From: Fibrobacterota bacterium
Lineage (GTDB): Bacteria > Fibrobacterota > Chitinivibrionia > Chitinivibrionales > JANQEN01
Length of the DNA: 5,791 nt
Assembly: GCA_030619215.1 (NCBI GenBank)
Contig: JAUXBV010000257.1
Coordinates: 1-5,791, forward strand
Direction of reading: 5' to 3'
The translations under genes and the position numbers were made by a program. This document shows, piece after piece, positions 1-5,655 of this stretch. The notes beneath the pieces were generated by a model. That model had not been told where the DNA came from and did no database searches. It saw nothing but the letters and a program-made list of their open reading frames with translations. Each line of letters begins with the position of its first letter. Within the stretch, counting starts at the first letter, position 1.

Positions 1-2
1 AA

Positions 3-446
3 TCTGAGGTATATAAACAGCTGGAGATTATGAACGCCACACGGGAAGACCTGTATGCCAGTATTCCCAATATAAGCCCTGTTGATGGCTGGATTACCAA
101 AAAGTTTTTGAAGGATAATAAAAACCCGACCTCGAACCACCTCGGAGTGGATTTTGCAGCACAGAAAGGAACACCGATACGCTCTACCGCACCGGGAATA
201 GTTGAAGGTGTTGTAAACGACACCCATTTCGGCCTTTTCGTTACAGTAAAGCATAAATTCGGGTTTGTGACCCGTTACGGTCATTGTATGCAAACACTTG
301 TTTCCAAAGGAGACAGGGTCGAGCGGGGACAAACAATCGCACTTCTGGGCAATACGGGAACATCTTCCGCCCCGCATGTGCACTATGAAATATTAAAGGA
401 TGGGAAAAACGTTGACCCAATTAAATATATGTTTGACAGAATATAA
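3..446 (+). CDS. M23 (LytM-type) zinc metallopeptidase, 5'-truncated by window edge
   Basis: This is the C-terminal part of a peptidoglycan endopeptidase that would cut cross-links in the periplasm. Counting from the ATG at 30, the M23 zinc ligands are visible: H37 and D41 in HLGVDFA, and H118 in HVHYE, with catalytic H85 in TRYGH and H116 also in place. The glycine-rich beta-strands typical of the family (GTPIRSTAPGIV, GQTIALLGNTG) are present. The frame stays open to the left edge, and the residues before the ATG (SEVYKQLEI) are helical and charged, like the coiled coil that usually precedes an M23 domain. The ATG has no Shine-Dalgarno sequence. I therefore infer that the true start, with a membrane anchor or signal peptide, lies outside the window. 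The bactofilin gene follows 60 bp downstream on the same strand. Bactofilin and M23 peptidase neighbours are known to act together in cell-shape control in several bacteria. The family call is secure, but the substrate bond is not determined. Confidence 0.9.
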   Translation, partial: SEVYKQLEIMNATREDLYASIPNISPVDGWITKKFLKDNKNPTSNHLGVDFAAQKGTPIRSTAPGIVEGVVNDTHFGLFVTVKHKFGFVTRYGHCMQTLVSKGDRVERGQTIALLGNTGTSSAPHVHYEILKDGKNVDPIKYMFDRI

Positions 447-458
447 ATATTGAGAAAT

Positions 459-487
459 TTAACTAACTTTTAACACATACATAGAAT
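459..487 (+). promoter_or_regulatory. Weak possible sigma-70 promoter before the bactofilin gene
   Basis: TTAACT (459-464) and TAGAAT (482-487) are separated by 17 bp. The -10 matches five of six consensus bases and the -35 four of six. It would give a very short leader before the bactofilin ribosome binding site GGGAGA (495-500). The region is AT-rich, so chance matches are likely, and the gene may simply be co-transcribed with the peptidase gene. Confidence 0.22.
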
Positions 488-506
488 ACTGCCTGGGAGA
501 AAAATT

Positions 507-860
507 ATGGAAAAAGGTCATGGTAAAGGATTGTATACGATTCTTGGGGAGGGAACGGTTTTCGAAGGATCCATCTCTGTACCGCACAATTTACGTGTAG
601 AAGGCGCATTTAAGGGTAAAATCGAGACAGCAGAGGAGATAATAATTGGAGGTACAGGCGTGGTTAATGCCGAAATTAAAGCAAAAAGCGCGATTGTGGG
701 AGGCAAGATTGTCGGCAACCTCATGGTTGAGGATCGGGTTGAGCTCCAGGAAAAGTCATCTTTGATTGGTGATTTGAGAGCAAGGGATCTGATTATAAAT
801 GAAGGCGCTGTTTTCCATGGAAACTGCTCCATGGCCAGCAACACAGATGAGAAGGTGTAA
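507..860 (+). CDS. Bactofilin (polymer-forming cytoskeletal protein)
   Basis: Bactofilins polymerise without nucleotide into membrane-associated filaments that localise cell-wall enzymes. This 117-residue protein has the family layout. A short polar N-terminus leads into TILGEGTVFEGSI (11-23), then the conserved LRVEGAFKGKI (29-39), followed by a regular run of short beta-strands with glycines about every six residues up to about residue 105 (the beta-helix), and a short charged tail. Its length is at the small end of the usual range. The start is supported by GGGAGA at 495-500, six bases before the ATG. It follows the M23 peptidase gene on the same strand, a pairing also seen with CcmA/Csd proteins in Helicobacter and BacA/LmdC in Hyphomonas. 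I infer that it scaffolds that peptidase. There is no transmembrane segment. An open frame on the opposite strand (518-844) is a shadow of this gene. Confidence 0.93.
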   Translation: MEKGHGKGLYTILGEGTVFEGSISVPHNLRVEGAFKGKIETAEEIIIGGTGVVNAEIKAKSAIVGGKIVGNLMVEDRVELQEKSSLIGDLRARDLIINEGAVFHGNCSMASNTDEKV

Positions 861-972
861 AAGTTCTTAATAAAATGTTGATAAATGGAAGTTGCATCGC
901 GCCAATTGGTTGATTCTGTTGGAATTACAGAAAAATATCGAGAGCGAGTAAAATCTTATTAACTGTTGATAA

Positions 973-1000
973 TTGAAAACCATAAATATAAAAATATAAA
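973..1000 (+). promoter_or_regulatory. Candidate sigma-70 promoter upstream of the 1098-1130 terminator
   Basis: TTGAAA (973-978) and TATAAA (995-1000) each match five of six consensus positions and are 16 bp apart. A transcript starting near 1007 would run about 120 nt to the terminator without an obvious coding sequence. It could also read through into the lipoprotein gene as a long leader. The AT-rich background makes a chance match possible. Confidence 0.4.
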
Positions 1001-1097
1001 CAAGTTTACAATAATACTATTTCACCACACGTATTATATACAAAAGCAGAGTGTTTTTATTTATATATTCCCCTCCTTTTTGTTAAATGTGTGGTAT

Positions 1098-1130
1098 AAG
1101 AGGAGCACATGAGAGTGTGCTCCTCTTTTT
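1098..1130 (+). terminator. Strong intrinsic terminator
   Basis: A perfect 12-bp stem is formed by AAGAGGAGCACA (1098-1109) and its complement (1116-1127), closed by a six-base loop TGAGAG and followed by a T run (1126-1130). The T run is only on the plus-strand side, so it acts on rightward transcripts. These could come from the M23/bactofilin genes, whose last stop is about 240 bp upstream, or from the promoter candidate at 973-1000. Because it lies inside the longest open frame reaching into the lipoprotein gene, it argues against the upstream start at 1087. Confidence 0.85.
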
Positions 1131-1221
1131 AACTTATTCCATCAAGTATTATTTTGGACGCAATGTTTGGGGCATTCAAAAACATAAAGCAGCGTGTAAA
1201 AATTCGTTAAAAGAAGGACAA

Positions 1222-1626
1222 ATGATACTTAAAATAAAAACCCTAACAATATTCCTCTCTATTCTGATTGTCTTCAATTCCTGTACTGGTATACGACAGG
1301 GTATTGCCCTTTTGAGAACACCGGACAAATTCATTTCTCTGAATGATTCGGTCCATTTTGAGAATCAAAACGACAGCGTTTTTGCCAGTGAGGTTAATAA
1401 GGCTTTACAAATGTTGATTGATTCGGTTGAATTGAAGCATTATCGTCAATCGATGCTATTTGTTGCTTTTTTAGTAAAAGGCAAAGACCGGGCTTTCGAG
1501 AAGTTAATGCGATCAATTGTCAAAAAGGAACCCTTTCCAAAAGCTATTGGGAAGGCTTACGGAATGAAAGTAACTTTACTTTGGGATAGATTTATTGAAG
1601 AGATCAGAAAATCTGAAAAAAAATAA
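1222..1626 (+). CDS. Small predicted lipoprotein of unknown function
   Basis: I do not recognise this family. The 134-residue product starts MILKIKTLTIFLSILIV and reaches FNSC at residues 18-21. This is a short positively charged N-terminus, a hydrophobic core and a lipobox-like cysteine (C21), so the product is probably a lipid-anchored envelope protein. The -3 position is F instead of the usual L, which some lineages with relaxed lipoboxes tolerate. The mature part, about 114 residues, is mainly predicted helix, with polar stretches and a basic, charged C-terminus. GAAGGA (1213-1218) lies only three bases before the ATG, which is short but usable. An in-frame ATG at 1087 would add 45 residues, would put the terminator hairpin inside the gene and would bury the signal sequence, so I reject it. 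The gene ends 5 bp from the oppositely oriented gene to its right, with no terminator between them. Confidence 0.65.
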   Translation: MILKIKTLTIFLSILIVFNSCTGIRQGIALLRTPDKFISLNDSVHFENQNDSVFASEVNKALQMLIDSVELKHYRQSMLFVAFLVKGKDRAFEKLMRSIVKKEPFPKAIGKAYGMKVTLLWDRFIEEIRKSEKK

Positions 1627-1631
1627 AGGTC

Positions 1632-2855
1632 TTAATTACTTTTGCAACATCGAAAGCCGATTTGCGGTTTAGCCGCCCCGCTCAGGCCGGGAGAGACTGT
1701 TTGACATTTGGAATAGGGCCCGCCCATGAGCATCGGTTTGCCCTTTGAGTCGGTTACCCATTCGAAGATGTTCCCAACCATATCATATACGCCGAACTTA
1801 CCTACACATTTCAGCCGTGCACCCGATGGTTCCATCCTCTGTATTCCTTCCCTGTTACAATATGTTTTTTCCAGGCGATACCCATAGGGATAGGTATACC
1901 CCTCGAGACCGCTGCACGACCATTGCCACTCCTCCACAGCGCAGAGGCGCTTACCTTGTTTATTGCAGAGCTCCTGAGCTTTGTCATACGAAAAATTCGT
2001 TTCCGGGCGATTGCCTCTCTGGTTGGGGTATTCATATCGGTCGATGCATACCTTGAAAAAGGGTCGGCCATCTTTACCCGGCGGCAGGTCTACAAGAACC
2101 ATATTTCCCGGGCAAAAAAGGGGCTTTGCATAGGTCTTGATTTTTTGTTCGTAGGTGGGTGCGGTATTTCTTTTAACGCGTAATATGCGATCGGTCTTAA
2201 ACTCCCTTTTAACACCGGCAGGTGTCAGAATTACAATACCATCAGGATCCTGTGATTCTATCTTGCCCATAATGACAATAGGAGAAAGGTGTTTACCATA
2301 TACGTCAACTTCCGGATTGAGTACATACACAGTATCAAAAGGCCCCTTGGGCTTTATCGGCCCGACCCGTATCTTCGGCCCCCTTTTTGGCTCTATTTTT
2401 ATTTTTGATATTTGTGTAATGAGGTCTTTAGAGATCGGGATTATTGATCCCCCCACATCTATTTCAACCATTTCCGTATCTACGGCACTTACAATTCCTT
2501 TGTATATATTTCCATTGGTAATAAGTATCTTGATTCTACCGACAGCTCCTGAGCGATGCAGTAACTCTTTAAATGAGACAAACTCAGTCCCGCCAGGGGT
2601 GCCTTTCTTTTGGGGAGAAACAATCAGGGTATAACCATAAATAAGTGAAGCGTTGAATTTATAGGGAGTGCCCATGCTTTCGATTATTAAAGAGGTGTCG
2701 TCCTTTTCGTCAACAATACCCTCAAGGACCTCTCCGGATGCAAGATCCATCCTGTATATACCGCCAACCCGGATGTCATCGAGAGACTCAATGGCATACA
2801 TCGTAGATGCCAGTGCGAAAAGAATCGTATAGATTGAAGTAAGCTTCTTTAACAT
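1632..2855 (-). CDS. Secreted protein with three Sm-like barrel repeats and a C-terminal FGE-like (SUMF1) domain
   Basis: The 407-residue product has a signal peptide (MLKKLTSIYTILFALASTMYA, likely cleaved after A21). Three similar segments of about 45-60 residues follow (about 28-80, 95-155 and 173-228). Each shows a G-hydrophobic-hydrophobic turn (G46, G120, G197), then a D-rich turn, a short strand, and an I-x2/3-I ending, like small Sm/SH3-type beta-barrels. The C-terminal domain (about 245-404) is of the formylglycine-generating-enzyme/SUMF1 fold, shown by NMVLVDLPPG, CIDRYEYPN, KAQELCNKQGKRLC, EEWQWSCSG, YPYG, FGVYDMVGNIFEWV and GFRCC. Ten cysteines in this domain suggest disulfides outside the cytoplasm. 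Of the cysteine pair used by true FGE enzymes only one has a plausible counterpart (C384), and the segment after it is short, so a binding or structural role is more likely than catalysis. No clear ribosome binding site precedes the ATG, but the signal peptide fixes the start. It lies 131 bp downstream of the permease gene on the same strand. Confidence 0.8.
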   Translation of the reverse strand: MLKKLTSIYTILFALASTMYAIESLDDIRVGGIYRMDLASGEVLEGIVDEKDDTSLIIESMGTPYKFNASLIYGYTLIVSPQKKGTPGGTEFVSFKELLHRSGAVGRIKILITNGNIYKGIVSAVDTEMVEIDVGGSIIPISKDLITQISKIKIEPKRGPKIRVGPIKPKGPFDTVYVLNPEVDVYGKHLSPIVIMGKIESQDPDGIVILTPAGVKREFKTDRILRVKRNTAPTYEQKIKTYAKPLFCPGNMVLVDLPPGKDGRPFFKVCIDRYEYPNQRGNRPETNFSYDKAQELCNKQGKRLCAVEEWQWSCSGLEGYTYPYGYRLEKTYCNREGIQRMEPSGARLKCVGKFGVYDMVGNIFEWVTDSKGKPMLMGGPYSKCQTVSPGLSGAAKPQIGFRCCKSN

Positions 2856-2986
2856 TTTTTATGGGTATATGGGTAATTGCGGTTCTGGTGATATTATTTC
2901 AAGAGTTATAAAAATAAAGATTTAAAAGGAATTAACCAAGAGGAAACTGACATTTTATTGATATAAATCTTTTTACCATGGATATA

Positions 2987-4498
2987 TTAAGGTTTTGGTT
3001 TAAGTATTTCATCGGGGAGAAATAATACAGCAACCATACCCGGTATTGAAAATATAAAGCTTATACCAAAATAGTATCCATATCCAAACCAACTACACAA
3101 AAACCCTCCTAAGACTCCTGCAAAAACACCACTTACACCCATGAAACCTGTTCCAATTGCATAATGAGCAGCCTTAAATTCTTTTATACATAGCCTCATT
3201 AAAAAAGTCATTAAAACAGCAGTTCCTAGTCCACCAGCAAGCTGATCAAAGGCATGTACGCATGCAATAAATATTAAATTTAATAGTCCAACAGGTTGTA
3301 TTTCATCAGCACCAGTATTTACAATAAGAAAATGTGACAAGCATAAAGCGAGTATCATATAAACAATATTTGTTAAATTTTGAAGAAGGAGAAAGGGCCA
3401 GATGACTTTTTTAAGAGTAAATTTTGATATCATCCAGCCGCCAAATAATGCACCTGCAATAGAACAGGGAAGGCCAACAGCGGATGTAAGCCAACCATAA
3501 TGGATTTTAATTCCAAGGTCAACACAAAATGGAGCAACCATTCCTGTGAGCATAAATTCGCCGGTTCTCAAAAAAATTATAGAGGCGAATATAATACCTA
3601 TTTTATCTCTATCAATAAAAGTAAGAAAAGCTTTTGAATAAAAAGAGTCTGGGTCTTTAGTAATTAGGTCTTTTATTTTCTTTCTAAAAAGAAGAACAAT
3701 TAACAATGAAAGGAAAAGAAGTATTGCAATCCAATGTGAAAACCAGACCTTTTTTAAAATTGGTACTGTTTCCTGGAGATTACTATAATATTCAGACTTA
3801 TAATACCACCTTATTGAAATGATGATAAAGCTTATTATTGATGTTCCAAAAATAACTTTTATCTTTAAAAATGATATGAAAAACTGACAAATCGGATATC
3901 TTTCCTTTTCAATTTTTGGAAGAAGAAAGAGGTGGTATATAAAAAATAATCCCAAAACAATTGTTGAAGAGATAAATCCGAAAAACCAGTTATACATAGT
4001 GCCGACTGTTGCAATAATACCCGTTCCTGTAATCATTGCTATTCTATAGGCCATAACACGGTATCCAACAAATTTTGTTTGCCCGTCGGAGTCTAATGCT
4101 TCCATGTAATAGCCGTCAATAGCAGTATCATGGGTTGCTGCAATAATAGATCCAATAAAAAATAGTATTCCAATTGCCTGTGCCCCCCATGAAAGGGGTG
4201 CAAAAATGCCTGCCAGAAGTAAAACTATAACTAACAAAAATTGCATATTAAGCATCCAGGAACGCTTAGTTCCAAATCTATCAACTTGTGGACCCCATAA
4301 AAATTTAAGTACCCAGGGAAGACCAAACAAGGAAGTAAGGCCTATTGACTCAAGCTTAACCCCAATGTCTCTAAGAAAAAGTGGTGTTATTATTCTAATT
4401 ATTGTATATGGAAAGCCTTGTGTGAAGTAGGTTGTAAAGGACCAGATATATGGAGACTGGATTAATGTGTTCTGTGCATTTTTACCGGCTGAATTCAC
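2987..4498 (-). CDS. AmpG-like MFS permease (PAT family), probable muropeptide or related transporter
   Basis: This is a 503-residue inner-membrane protein with about 12-14 hydrophobic segments. AmpG imports GlcNAc-anhydro-muropeptides from the periplasm for cell-wall recycling. The similarity is seen in GLPWVLKFLWGPQVDRFG (59-76, the loop carrying the MFS motif GPxxDRxG), in AATHDTAIDGYYMEAL (120-135, compare ATQDIAIDAY of AmpG), in YRVMAYRIAM (146-155) and in FDQLAGGLGTAVLMTFLMRL (417-436). The length is close to that of E. coli AmpG (about 490). A polar stretch between about 195 and 300 separates the two halves. The start is GTG; no ATG alternative lies near, an in-frame stop lies upstream, and AAGGA sits about nine bases before it. 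The gene is much more AT-rich than adk: row 3841-3900 has 14 G+C in 60 bases against 33 in row 4861-4920. This suggests a different origin. Other PAT-family substrates, such as acetyl-CoA, cannot be excluded. Confidence 0.82.
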   Translation of the reverse strand: MNSAGKNAQNTLIQSPYIWSFTTYFTQGFPYTIIRIITPLFLRDIGVKLESIGLTSLFGLPWVLKFLWGPQVDRFGTKRSWMLNMQFLLVIVLLLAGIFAPLSWGAQAIGILFFIGSIIAATHDTAIDGYYMEALDSDGQTKFVGYRVMAYRIAMITGTGIIATVGTMYNWFFGFISSTIVLGLFFIYHLFLLPKIEKERYPICQFFISFLKIKVIFGTSIISFIIISIRWYYKSEYYSNLQETVPILKKVWFSHWIAILLFLSLLIVLLFRKKIKDLITKDPDSFYSKAFLTFIDRDKIGIIFASIIFLRTGEFMLTGMVAPFCVDLGIKIHYGWLTSAVGLPCSIAGALFGGWMISKFTLKKVIWPFLLLQNLTNIVYMILALCLSHFLIVNTGADEIQPVGLLNLIFIACVHAFDQLAGGLGTAVLMTFLMRLCIKEFKAAHYAIGTGFMGVSGVFAGVLGGFLCSWFGYGYYFGISFIFSIPGMVAVLFLPDEILKPKP

Positions 4499-4582
4499 TC
4501 TATGGGTTCCTTTTTTTTATATTGATCATTTAAAAAATAGTCATTGGTGAGCAACAAATACGGTAACTATATTAAAACCTTA

Positions 4583-4613
4583 TTCAGATAGAAATTGAAT
4601 TATACAGTATAAT
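4583..4613 (+). promoter_or_regulatory. Probable adk promoter
   Basis: A perfect -10 hexamer TATAAT (4608-4613) lies 24 bp before the adk start codon, which gives a short leader containing the ribosome binding site AGGAGA (4625-4630). The best -35 is poor: TTCAGA (4583-4588) at a 19-bp spacing, or CAGATA at 17 bp. The -10 is convincing, but the -35 is not. Confidence 0.45.
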
Positions 4614-4614
4614 T
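4598..4614. promoter_or_regulatory. 17-bp perfect palindrome overlapping the adk -10 (possible operator)
   Basis: AATTATAC and GTATAATT flank a single central A. The right arm carries the adk -10 TATAAT, and the left arm carries TATAAT on the opposite strand, facing the permease gene. The arms are symmetric enough to bind a dimeric regulator, which would then cover the -10 region. Its AT-only character apart from the C/G pair means chance is a real alternative, and no regulator gene is in the window. Confidence 0.35.
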
Positions 4615-4637
4615 TTTTTTACACAGGAGATATAACA

Positions 4638-5210
4638 ATGGCTGGAAAAAATGTTGTCATATTCGGCCCTCCCGGTGCAGGGAAAGGCACCCAGGCCGTT
4701 AAACTGGCCGAGCTGCTCAATGTTCCCCATATTTCAACCGGCGACATGTTCAGGTATCATGTAAAGAATGACACCGAGCTCGGCATAACGGCAAAGTCAT
4801 ATTCCGACCGGGGAAAGCTGGTCCCGGATGATGTTACCATAGCAATGGTCAAGGAAAGGCTCGGGCGTGATGATGCAAAGGAAGGATTTCTTCTTGACGG
4901 ATTTCCCCGCAGCGTTCCCCAGGCGGAAGCGTTGGATGGGATACTGGCGGATAACGCCACATCTCTTGACTGTGTCGTTAATATCCGGGTTTCGGAGGAT
5001 GAAATCCGTACCCGCCTGGCAAAGCGCGCTGCGATTGAAGGCAGGGCGGATGATGCTGATCCTTCAATAATACAGAACCGTATTGACACCTACAAGAGCC
5101 AGAGCGAGCCCTGTCTCGGGTATTATAAAACAAAGGGAAGGCTCAGGGATATAAACGGTATTGGAACCATTGGGGAGGTGTTTGACAGGGTAAGTGAGGT
5201 TTTTGAGTAG
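4638..5210 (+). CDS. adk: Adenylate kinase, short-LID type
   Basis: This enzyme catalyses ATP + AMP to 2 ADP in the cytoplasm. The 190-residue product has the P-loop GPPGAGKGTQ (10-19), the AMP-binding STGDMFR (33-39), the family signature FLLDGFPRSVPQ (84-95), a conserved arginine in AKRAAIEGRADD (128-139) and the LID-proximal NRIDTY (147-152). The LID is the short form: it has no zinc-binding cysteine cluster and none of the extra residues of the E. coli-type enzyme, as in actinobacterial and cyanobacterial enzymes. AGGAGA (4625-4630) lies seven bases before the ATG, which is ideal. Codon use is more GC-rich than in the permease gene, so this is probably a native housekeeping gene. Divergent transcription with the permease gene leaves 139 bp between the starts. 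The stop codon directly touches the left inverted repeat of the endonuclease element, whose hairpin may help end the transcript. Confidence 0.97.
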   Translation: MAGKNVVIFGPPGAGKGTQAVKLAELLNVPHISTGDMFRYHVKNDTELGITAKSYSDRGKLVPDDVTIAMVKERLGRDDAKEGFLLDGFPRSVPQAEALDGILADNATSLDCVVNIRVSEDEIRTRLAKRAAIEGRADDADPSIIQNRIDTYKSQSEPCLGYYKTKGRLRDINGIGTIGEVFDRVSEVFE

Positions 5211-5249
5211 AAACTCACCCCCGGCCCCTCTCTTTAAAAAAAAGAGGGG
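5211..5249 (+). repeat. Left inverted repeat of the DUF559 element
   Basis: It begins AAACTCACCCC, continues with a central CCCCTCTCTTT and ends A8-GAGGGG. CCCCTCT (5225-5231) can pair with AGAGGGG (5243-5249), so the repeat is itself a hairpin. It begins at the base after the adk stop codon and may serve as a weak terminator, although no T run follows directly. Confidence 0.85.
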
Positions 5250-5276
5250 TGAAGTCTTTTTCAGAGTGAAAATTTA

Positions 5277-5639
5277 ATGAGTAATAGAAGGATTGTTAAA
5301 AGGGCCGCTCGTAATTTAAGAAAGAATCAAACACCATCAGAAAAAAAATTCTGGGAGTTGGTTCGAAATAGAAAGTTATATGGGAAAAAATTCTTACGGC
5401 AGCACCCAATTGTGTTTAAATATGAAGGGAAAGAAAGGTTCTTTATTGCAGATTTTTATTGTGCTGAGAGGAAGTTGGTTGTAGAAATAGATGGTAAAAT
5501 TCATGAAGACCAGATAGAATATGACACCATGCGAACATTAATCATTAATAAATTGGAAATGAAAGTCATTCGAATTAAGAATGAAGTGTTGGATAATATT
5601 GAAAAGGTAGCTAATACCCTAAAACCATTACTTGAATAA
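5277..5639 (+). CDS. DUF559 (Vsr-like, PD-(D/E)xK fold) endonuclease-domain protein
   Basis: This 120-residue protein is a full-length member of the DUF559 family, related to the very-short-patch-repair endonuclease. Family hallmarks are QTPSEKKFWELVRNRKL (18-34, with E21), KFLRQHPI (38-45), FFIADFYC (55-62, with D59) and VVEIDGKIHEDQ (68-79, with E70 and D72), followed by the C-terminal strand VIRIKNEVLDN (97-107). E21, D59, E70 and D72 are the likely metal-binding or catalytic residues. The basic N-terminus (KRAARNLRKN) fits DNA binding. It probably nicks or cuts DNA, but the target is unknown. Ribosome binding is weak: only AGTGA about eight bases upstream. It is AT-rich compared with adk. 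Lying alone between inverted repeats, it is most likely the mobility or selfish gene of the element and not a cellular repair enzyme. Confidence 0.88.
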   Translation: MSNRRIVKRAARNLRKNQTPSEKKFWELVRNRKLYGKKFLRQHPIVFKYEGKERFFIADFYCAERKLVVEIDGKIHEDQIEYDTMRTLIINKLEMKVIRIKNEVLDNIEKVANTLKPLLE

Positions 5640-5655
5640 TCTTTTACTATTGGTT

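Larger units (their letters stand above)
861..1221. other. 361-bp AT-rich region without a convincing gene
   Basis: This stretch separates the bactofilin gene from the lipoprotein gene. It contains two perfect copies of TGTTGATAA (876-884 and 964-972), a 25-codon open frame without a ribosome binding site (885-962), a promoter-like sequence (973-1000) and an intrinsic terminator (1098-1130). The base before the hairpin is preceded by a pyrimidine tract, CCCCTCCTTTTT, that resembles the terminator's 3' arm. No tRNA, rRNA or CRISPR structure is visible. Confidence 0.6.

Noticed and set aside
518..844. Open frame on the strand opposite bactofilin
   Set aside because: It is a shadow of the bactofilin gene, with a low-complexity translation and no start signals.
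885..962. 25-codon open frame beginning MEVASRQLVDS
   Set aside because: The composition looks protein-like, but there is no ribosome binding site, no family match I know of, and it is too short to judge. It could be a remnant of an older gene.
1154..1170. Sigma-54-like sequence TGGAC...TTTGG before the lipoprotein gene
   Set aside because: It lacks the GC of the -12 element and the conserved TGGCAC core.
1604..1616. Hairpin TCAGA-AAA-TCTGA near the end of the lipoprotein gene as a terminator
   Set aside because: The stem is only 5 bp and an A run, not a T run, follows on the plus strand. On the minus strand the T run precedes the hairpin.
2155..2634. 159-codon plus-strand open frame inside the secreted FGE-like gene
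   Set aside because: It is antisense to well-supported coding sequence with clear domain motifs, and its translation shows no recognisable motif. The other plus-strand frames at 1745-2056 and 1923-2183 are rejected for the same reason.
2856..2986. Terminator or promoter between the permease and FGE-like genes
   Set aside because: There is no stem followed by a T run on the minus strand. The possible -35/-10 pairs, such as TTGGTT with TATTTT, are too weak in such AT-rich sequence.
5194..5218. GTGAGG-TTT at the adk 3' end pairing with AAACTCAC, as part of the element
   Set aside because: The bases encode the normal adenylate kinase C-terminus and the pairing needs a bulge, so it is probably coincidence.
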